Below are positions 58,934 to 64,000 of a stretch of 64,000 nucleotides of DNA, piece after piece. Origin of the DNA: JACJXW01 sp964418125. Lineage in GTDB: Bacteria; Bacteroidota; Bacteroidia; Chitinophagales; Saprospiraceae. The stretch lies in NCBI GenBank assembly GCA_964418125.1, contig CAYQKY010000001.1, positions 62,001-126,000 on the forward strand. The letters run 5' to 3'. A program made the translations under genes and the position numbers. How positions within the stretch are numbered: the first letter of the stretch is position 1; every line of letters begins with the position of its first letter. The notes beneath the pieces were generated by a model, which saw nothing but the letters and a program-made list of their open reading frames with translations, searched no databases and had not been told where the DNA came from.

Positions 58934-60465
58934 GGCTGAATTATTTTTTCGGTTGGTTGAATAACCCGGGCGTCGGGCGTGATCACATTGCGGACGACAA
59001 GGACGCCATCACCCTGCAGGCGAAGCGTGTGCTCTTCTGTCCGTTGATTGTATTGGTTGTAAAAGGTGACTTTTATTTCGTTAGTGCCCCTCTTCAGGGG
59101 GATGCGCTGGTAGAAGATCTCGGCCGGGAGCGACTGCCAGGAGCGGATATCTGCCCGTTCGGTGACGGCGTTGATGATGTCCATGGCGCCGCCCAGGATC
59201 TGTCCGGCGGTATCGGAATACCGGTCCTCTTCCTTCTTGTCCTCTTCTTTCTTCTTTTTCTCTTCACCCTCCTCGCTCTCCTCTTTCTCCTCCTCGCTGT
59301 CCTTCTTCTTGGTTTTGATGGAACGCAGGGAAGCTTCCATCGCCTCTTTGGCGGCGAGGCGGAGCAGGGCGTTGGCCAGTTCGCGGTGGAAGCGGTCGCG
59401 CAGCGACTGCTGGGCCACCTCATTGAGGTCTTCGATCATCTCCAGGGGCCGGGAGCCTCCGGGGTAACTCACTTTGGCCGACCGCAGGGGGTAATTCCGC
59501 CGCTGAAAGGACGGCAGGGCCAGGCGGATGTTGTTGACCCCTTCGAAGCCATTGTATTCGTTATAAGCCTGCGGGCCCAGATCGTATTCCAGGCCCATGC
59601 TGTTGTTGACAAAGCGCATGGAGGAACGGTCGTCGTAGCGCAGGATGTTGAACCCCAGGATGGCCTCCTCCTTGACCGGCCCCTGCCCGTTTTCCCAGAA
59701 CAGGGCCAGGGAGCCTCCCGGGCCGACATCTTCCGGGCAACGAGGTTGCAGAAGATTTTGGTAATACTGTGCATCGTTGGTAAACCCGACCAGCTCCGCC
59801 ATCCGTACCAGGTCGCATTTGAGCTGTTCGGGCATGGCCACGCCCATATAAGCCTGCACCTTACCCTCTTCGATGAAAAGTTCGGCGGCGTTGCGATAGG
59901 CGATAAAGGCATTGTTCCATTCGCCGTTCATCTCATAGCTCAGGCCCATGGTAATGTGGCCGAGCACATCGTCGTGGTATTTGAGGGGTTTGTCGGGCAC
60001 CGCATCGTTGAGTTCCTGCAGGCGGATATTGGTGCGGCGGGCCTCCACCCGGGCGGCGGGCACATCGTTGAGCTGCAGGTAATTCAGGCTCTTGAGGTAG
60101 TGGACGGCGATATTCTCGAAATATTCCGTGCGGTAAGGCAACACGCGCGGGTTGCTGATCATCGCCAGCCCCTGTGCGCCGAGGGAAGCCCGGCGGTCCT
60201 CGATCAGGTGGTCCGCCTGGTTGAGGTACTCGTTGCTTTTTTCCAGGTCGCCCTGCATGCGTGCCAGGGCGCCCAGTTCGAGATAGTAGAGCACCTTGTT
60301 GCGGTCCTTTTGATAGAAATTCTTATTCTCGACCAGGCGGGCGGCGCTTTCGAGGTCCGACTGTTCCAGCATGTTGTTGTACAGCCCCCGGTAACGCTCA
60401 AAAGAAGCGCAGGAGGAAAGCGCCAATGCCAGGGCCAGGCAGTACAGGATGCAGGCGTATTTCAT
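58930..60465 (-). CDS. TPR-containing outer-membrane lipoprotein (COG3014-like)
   Basis: 511 residues with a lipoprotein signal (ILYCLALALALSSCASF, Cys19). TPR-like helices cover about 25-220 (ESAARLVENKNFYQKDRNKVLYYLELGALARMQGD and others). A conserved middle follows (GFNILRYDDRSSMRFVNNSMG, IRLALPSFQRRNYPL), then a strongly charged Glu/Lys stretch (400-425) likely to be flexible. COG3014 genes are found beside LpoB-type PBP activators in other bacteria, as here (27 bp downstream of one). A role in the cell-wall synthesis complex at the outer membrane is inferred from that pairing. Confidence 0.78.
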   Translation of the reverse strand: MKYACILYCLALALALSSCASFERYRGLYNNMLEQSDLESAARLVENKNFYQKDRNKVLYYLELGALARMQGDLEKSNEYLNQADHLIEDRRASLGAQGLAMISNPRVLPYRTEYFENIAVHYLKSLNYLQLNDVPAARVEARRTNIRLQELNDAVPDKPLKYHDDVLGHITMGLSYEMNGEWNNAFIAYRNAAELFIEEGKVQAYMGVAMPEQLKCDLVRMAELVGFTNDAQYYQNLLQPRCPEDVGPGGSLALFWENGQGPVKEEAILGFNILRYDDRSSMRFVNNSMGLEYDLGPQAYNEYNGFEGVNNIRLALPSFQRRNYPLRSAKVSYPGGSRPLEMIEDLNEVAQQSLRDRFHRELANALLRLAAKEAMEASLRSIKTKKKDSEEEKEESEEGEEKKKKEEDKKEEDRYSDTAGQILGGAMDIINAVTERADIRSWQSLPAEIFYQRIPLKRGTNEIKVTFYNQYNQRTEEHTLRLQGDGVLVVRNVITPDARVIQPTEKIIQP

Positions 60466-60491
60466 AGGGGTCGGGCTTAGAGCGAAAAAGC

Positions 60492-61070
60492 TTAGTTCTT
60501 CACGAACTTCTTGATCTTCTTATCGCCGATCCACACCACTTCATTGGTCTCGATATCGGTAAGCATCATGTCAATCTGGTAATAGATGACCTTCTTGCGC
60601 TTGTAGGCATCCATTATGGAGTTGATCGAGCCCTGGAGCATGTAATCGGCGCCGACTTCCAGCCCCCATTCTTTCATGGTGGACCGGGAAGCATTGTTCT
60701 GCTGGTCGGCTCGTTCGCGGCGGATCTGCTCGCGCTTTTCACCGCCCTGCACCAGGCGCACGCGGCCGCTCTGGATGAAAGCCTTTTCGAGTTCCTTGGT
60801 AAAGACCTCCGCTTCGATGTGTTCGTGGGATTTGTTCTCCACCATACCGACAATGACCACGGGTTCCTGGCCCGTTTTGCTCACGTGGCGCTCCAGCCAG
60901 GGGCGCCCCATGATCTCGGTGACGAGCTCGGCCGCAGTGAGGCGGGCGTCGGTATCGTTCCAACGGCCGCTCAGGTCAACGGTAGTATCGGTTTCAATGC
61001 GCTGCACCTGCCGGTTGCAGGAGAAGCCCAGCAAAAGGGCAAATAACAGGAGAGGTAAGACGGGTTTCAT
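60492..61070 (-). CDS. lpoB: LpoB-like penicillin-binding-protein activator lipoprotein
   Basis: 192 residues. Lipoprotein signal (VLPLLLFALLLGFSCNRQ, Cys18). The mature part matches the LpoB/COG3417 pattern: DTTVDLSGRWNDTDARLTAAELV, then a Rossmann-like core (VVIVGMVENKSHEHIEAEVFTKELEKAF, DYMLQGSINSIMDAYKRKKVIYYQIDMMLTDIETNEVVW). In E. coli LpoB reaches from the outer membrane to activate PBP1b. First gene of a three-gene envelope operon with the COG3014-like lipoprotein and the beta-barrel protein. Confidence 0.88.
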   Translation of the reverse strand: MKPVLPLLLFALLLGFSCNRQVQRIETDTTVDLSGRWNDTDARLTAAELVTEIMGRPWLERHVSKTGQEPVVIVGMVENKSHEHIEAEVFTKELEKAFIQSGRVRLVQGGEKREQIRRERADQQNNASRSTMKEWGLEVGADYMLQGSINSIMDAYKRKKVIYYQIDMMLTDIETNEVVWIGDKKIKKFVKN

Positions 61071-61180
61071 GTAGATTGATTTTGGTTTATATCGTTTTGC
61101 CGGGGGCAGGCTTCACAAGCTTGAGGGAAGCCGCCCCGGGGATCTTGTTATCAGGTTTTGCTAAGCCGTTACCCGCGGCC

Positions 61181-61486
61181 TCACCACCAGTATGGGTTAT
61201 ACCCGTAAGGAGCGCCCCAAAAAACCGGCCGGCGGGCGCGCTCCAGCCTCAGCTGCCGGCGGAACTCGCGGCGTTCTTCCCGGCGCTCCTGCTTGATGAG
61301 TATGGGGTCGTAGGCTTCATAGGTCTTGTCGATGGTGGCGCCCATGGTGGCGGCGTGCAGGCTGTCGGCCTGCCATTCGTAGGCCTGATAGGCTTCCCGG
61401 GCACGCGGATTCTGATCATTGGACTGGGCCAGGGCGAAAGCGCAGAACCCCAGGGCAAAAACCATTGTGAGCAGGTATTTTTTCAT
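61181..61486 (-). CDS. small secreted basic protein
   Basis: 101 residues from the ATG at 61486 (MKKYLLTMVFALGFCAFALA, a clear signal peptide). The mature protein begins QSNDQNPRAREAYQAYEWQAD and has a strongly basic Arg-rich segment (QERREERREFRRQLRLERARRP) before an aromatic end (FWGAPYGYNPYWW). No family recognised. It may bind nucleic acid, lipid A or wall polymers; nothing in the sequence decides this. It is 110 bp upstream of lpoB in the same direction and may share its transcript. Confidence 0.65.
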   Translation of the reverse strand: MKKYLLTMVFALGFCAFALAQSNDQNPRAREAYQAYEWQADSLHAATMGATIDKTYEAYDPILIKQERREERREFRRQLRLERARRPVFWGAPYGYNPYWW

Positions 61487-61838
61487 GGCGTGTCGTTTTA
61501 CTGTTCTTATGACCGGCAATGGGCCGCCACGGCCACATTATTTGCCGGGTAAAGGTTGTATTTCCCTCCCAATATAGGGCCGTTACCAATACAACGCGAG
61601 GTCTTTAACATCCGTTTAACGGAAAGAGAGGTAATTTAAAAGAATGATAACGCAATTCAGCCCTCAGCCCTTTGCCGCCCTGCCTATTATCACTTCCGGA
61701 ATTGACAAAAATCACCTGATCGCCTATCCAAAAGGATTACCTTATGTCACTAATTGCCTAAAGGGCAGCCCGGTAATAATGTGGCGAACAGCAGCCAAAA
61801 CCGGAGCCGCCCTGTTTTCTGAACTTAATTTCTGCATT
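61487..61838. other. divergent region before the PQQ-propeller gene
   Basis: 352 bp. A frame open from ATG 61644 would add 65 residues to the propeller protein, but that head is atypical and a signal peptide begins at 61839, so it is treated as untranslated. Both flanking promoters must lie here. Nothing else is visible. Confidence 0.5.
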
Positions 61839-63065
61839 ATGAAGCCTCCGGTAATAATCTTCCTGCTACTGAGCCTGGCATTCTCCACCTTCGGACAAAC
61901 CCAGGCGGACGCCACCAGGTGGCGCGGCCCTGAGGGCAACGGCATTTTCCCCGAAAAAGGATTGATGAAAACCTGGCCTGCCGACGGCCCGGAGATCGCC
62001 TGGGCGTACGAAGGCCTGGGCGAAGGCTACTCCTCCCCGGTGGTGGCCAACGGCATGATCTACGTTACGGGCATGGAAGGGGAAACCGGCTATGTATATG
62101 CCCTCAGTGAGGCCGGCAAACTGCTCTGGAAAGCGCCCTACGGCCCGGAATTCGCCAGCAGCTATCCGGGGGCGCGTTCCTCGCCCACCGTTGCCGGCGA
62201 CCTGCTGTACATGCTCTCCGGCCAGGGCCGGCTGGTGTGTATGATCGCGGAAGATGGGACCATAAAATGGAGCAAGGACCTGTTCCGCGATTTCGACGGA
62301 CGGAATATCAAATGGGGCGTTACCGAAACCGTCGTGGTGGATGGCGAAAAAGTGTTCTGCACCCCCGGTGGAAATAAAAACAACGTCATCGCCCTGAACC
62401 GCTATACCGGAGAACTCATCTGGTCCTCTCCCGGCAAGGGCGAACTTTCCGCCTACTGCACGCCCCTGCTGATCAACCTGCCCGGCAGGAAACTGCTGGT
62501 GACAATGACCTCTGATCACATACTGGGCATGGATGCAGCCAACGGCAAGCTGCTCTGGTCTCACCCGCAAAGCAACCAATACTCCGTACACGCCAATACG
62601 CCCCTCTACTACGACGGAGCCGTTTTCTGCTTCAGCGGCTACAGCAAAGGAGGCGTAAAACTACGGCTCAGTGAAGATGGAAGTTCCATCACCAAAGAAT
62701 GGTTCTGCAGCACCATGAACAGCCGCATCGGCGGAGCGGTGCTTGTCGACGGGAACATCTACGGGTCCGGCGACTCCGACCGGGAATGGCAGTGCATCGA
62801 CTGGGAAACCGGCCAACAAAAATACACCACTAAAGAGATAGGAAACGGCATCCCCATCTATGCCGACGGCATGCTGTACTGGTACAGCCAGCGGGGCGAA
62901 CTGGCCCTGGTAAAACCCGGCCCGGGCGGGTTCCAGGTGGCCGGCACAACGAAGGTCGACCATGGCAGCGGCCAACACTGGGCACACCCGGTGATCCACA
63001 ACAAGCGCCTGTTCGTCCGCCACGGCAATACGCTGATCGCTTATACGATCGGTGAGGACCTGTAG
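61839..63065 (+). CDS. secreted PQQ-like beta-propeller protein
   Basis: 408 residues from the ATG at 61839 (MKPPVIIFLLLSLAFSTFGQ, signal peptide). The rest is a seven- or eight-bladed propeller of PQQ-enzyme-like repeats: SSPVVANGMIYVTGMEG, SSPTVAGDLLYMLSGQGRLVCM, VFCTPGGNKNNVIALNRYTGELIW, HILGMDAANGKLLW and PVIHNKRLFVRHGNTLIAYTI. No calcium/PQQ catalytic Asp-Glu pair of a true dehydrogenase was seen, so a structural or binding propeller of the BamB/outer-membrane type is more likely. A related gene follows after 137 bp of repeats. Confidence 0.85.
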   Translation: MKPPVIIFLLLSLAFSTFGQTQADATRWRGPEGNGIFPEKGLMKTWPADGPEIAWAYEGLGEGYSSPVVANGMIYVTGMEGETGYVYALSEAGKLLWKAPYGPEFASSYPGARSSPTVAGDLLYMLSGQGRLVCMIAEDGTIKWSKDLFRDFDGRNIKWGVTETVVVDGEKVFCTPGGNKNNVIALNRYTGELIWSSPGKGELSAYCTPLLINLPGRKLLVTMTSDHILGMDAANGKLLWSHPQSNQYSVHANTPLYYDGAVFCFSGYSKGGVKLRLSEDGSSITKEWFCSTMNSRIGGAVLVDGNIYGSGDSDREWQCIDWETGQQKYTTKEIGNGIPIYADGMLYWYSQRGELALVKPGPGGFQVAGTTKVDHGSGQHWAHPVIHNKRLFVRHGNTLIAYTIGEDL

Positions 63066-63070
63066 CGCCG

Positions 63071-63182
63071 TTGTTTGTTGCTGGTTGTTGGCAACCCGGT
63101 GAGTTCCAGACAACAAACAACAAACAACCAACAACAGGCAACCAACAACAAACAACCAACAACAAACAAACAACAGGCAACC
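63071..63182. repeat. AAC/GTT-rich imperfect repeat between the propeller genes
   Basis: A left arm rich in TTGTTTGTTG and GGTTGTTGG (63071-63096) is followed by many reverse-complement words. CAACAAACAA occurs several times, and CAACAGGCAACC occurs at about 63132-63143 and 63171-63182. Arms can pair over a GC-rich centre. It resembles in wording the hairpins at 16402-16454 and 20987-21089. Confidence 0.65.
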
Positions 63183-63202
63183 ATCACACTATCGCCTGAC
63201 AA

Positions 63203-64000
63203 ATGTATCTCGGAAATAAATACAACCTCCTGCTGCTGGCCCCTCTGCTGGGGGCCATCGCCGTGCTCATCTGGTGGCTGGCCAATGACCCTTCCCGCAA
63301 TTTCGAACTGAATGTGCCCGGAATGGATAACCGGCCCGATTCCAGCAGCACAATGGAGGAGGTGGCGATCGGAGAACACTTCCAGCGCTTTGCCAATGAA
63401 TTTACGCCTCTGCCCGAAAGCTGGCCCCGCTTCCGGGGCGCCGGCCTTGAGAACATCAGCCGGTCCCCCATCCGGCTCCTCGGCAAATTCGGGCCTTCCG
63501 GGCCGAAGGTAATGTGGACGAAAGAACTGGGGGAAGGCCATGCCGGAGCCGCCATCTACCAGGGTGAGGTTTACGTGCTGGACTACGACGAGGAAGCCCG
63601 CGCCGATATGCTGCGCTGCTTCGAACTCAAAACCGGCAAAGAGCTGTGGCGCAGGTGGCACAACATCAACCTGAAACGTAACCACGGCCTGTCCAGGACC
63701 ATTCCGGCAGTCACCGAAAAATACATCCTGGCTATCGGTCCCGCCGGACATACCATGTGCCTGGGCCGGGCCAGCGGCGGCCTGCTCTGGGGGCTGGACA
63801 TCAGCCGGGAGTACGGGTCGGAGATTCCCTTCTGGTATACCGGCCAATGCCCCCTGATCGACGGGGAGGAGGCCATCATCGCCACCGGAGGGAAGGCCCT
63901 GCTGATCGGGGTCGACTGCGCCAGCGGGGAAGTGCTCTGGGAAACTCCCAACGACAAGGGATGGAAAATGTCGCACTCTTCGGTGATGCCCTTCGAGTTT
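63203..64000 (+). CDS. membrane-anchored PQQ-like beta-propeller protein (cut by window end)
   Basis: 266 codons from ATG 63203, still open at the window end. The N-terminus MYLGNKYNLLLLAPLLGAIA continues into a single membrane anchor. After a linker the family opening SWPRFRGAGLENIS appears, as in PQQ-like propellers of the quinoprotein type. Blades follow: AAIYQGEVYVLDYDEEARADMLRCFELKTGKELW, ILAIGPAGHTMCLGRASGGLLW and AIIATGGKALLIGVDCASGEVLW. With the preceding gene it forms a pair of propeller proteins facing the periplasm; the substrate or partner is unknown. Confidence 0.85.
   Translation, partial: MYLGNKYNLLLLAPLLGAIAVLIWWLANDPSRNFELNVPGMDNRPDSSSTMEEVAIGEHFQRFANEFTPLPESWPRFRGAGLENISRSPIRLLGKFGPSGPKVMWTKELGEGHAGAAIYQGEVYVLDYDEEARADMLRCFELKTGKELWRRWHNINLKRNHGLSRTIPAVTEKYILAIGPAGHTMCLGRASGGLLWGLDISREYGSEIPFWYTGQCPLIDGEEAIIATGGKALLIGVDCASGEVLWETPNDKGWKMSHSSVMPFEF

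Noticed and set aside
58957..60480. 507-codon plus-strand frame opposite the TPR lipoprotein
   Set aside because: Antisense shadow; it contains a long Leu/Phe run produced by the Glu/Lys-rich codons of the real gene.
61644..61838. N-terminal extension of the PQQ-propeller protein
   Set aside because: The extra 65 residues have no family match, and a signal peptide starts exactly at ATG 61839.

Overview
The window is about 64 kb of a moderately GC-rich bacterial chromosome. Several features point to Bacteroidota, and the mix of genes would suit the Saprospiria. These are a LytS-type kinase with a Reg_prop beta-propeller and a Y_Y_Y domain beside a LytTR regulator, an AraC regulator with an HMA-like CxxC front end, gene starts with little Shine-Dalgarno signal, M61-like and PQQ-propeller secreted proteins, and STAND and TIR conflict genes. 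The class-level placement is inference. No rRNA, tRNA, CRISPR array or complete insertion sequence was seen.

Layout. 1-1624: 5' part of polA (minus). 1733-2384: PIN-type toxin-antitoxin pair. 2704-6909: RND pump and adaptor. 7265-16396: a plus-strand run of ATP-grasp ligase, papain-like Cys-His-Asn protein, Alr-family racemase, argB, argD, a structured leader, argC and argJ. 16460-18484: uvrB. 18724-20931: copper or heavy-metal module (multicopper oxidase, a 44-residue metallothionein-like protein, AraC with CxxC). 21131-22780: class III adenylate cyclase. 23104-25607: CBS protein, thioredoxin-like/UspA fusion and a convergent tandem UspA protein, preceded by two FNR/CRP-like palindromes. 25733-33316: accessory region with a TIR protein, an M61-like protein with a broken zinc motif, a short mobile element with target duplication, a frameshifted DUF4062-STAND-TPR gene, AT-rich small genes and several inverted-repeat elements. 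33348-40419: six-gene export operon (TolC, HlyD, two ATPases, two ABC-2 permeases) under a TetR regulator, comparable to E. coli cecR-ybhGFSR. 40683-44625: LytTR/LytS two-component pair. 44709-47402: PLP decarboxylase and an AT-rich nitrilase. 47429-50575: DUF819 remnant, a small membrane protein, amrS and amrB. 50656-56606: SnoaL-like protein, DUF900 lipoprotein hydrolase, SWIM-SNF2 helicase and glutamine synthetase. 56603-58090: MddA-like methyltransferase fused to an SGNH hydrolase. 58235-61486: envelope genes including an LpoB-like lipoprotein. 61839-64000: two PQQ-like propeller proteins, the second cut by the window end.

The most interesting unit is 7265-16396. ArgJ, ArgB, ArgC and ArgD together can make ornithine from glutamate by the cyclic acetyl route, but no carbamoyltransferase, argG or argH follows. 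Upstream are a stand-alone ATP-grasp ligase, an unrecognised protein with a papain-like Gln-Cys-His-Asn arrangement, and a racemase whose usual Cys-Met-Asp substrate loop reads Asn-Met-Asn. This could be an ornithine-dedicated amino-acid ligase pathway, or simply an arginine operon with unusual neighbours. The second focus is the accessory region, where a TIR domain and an M61 peptidase each appear to have lost a catalytic residue beside a frameshifted STAND NTPase.
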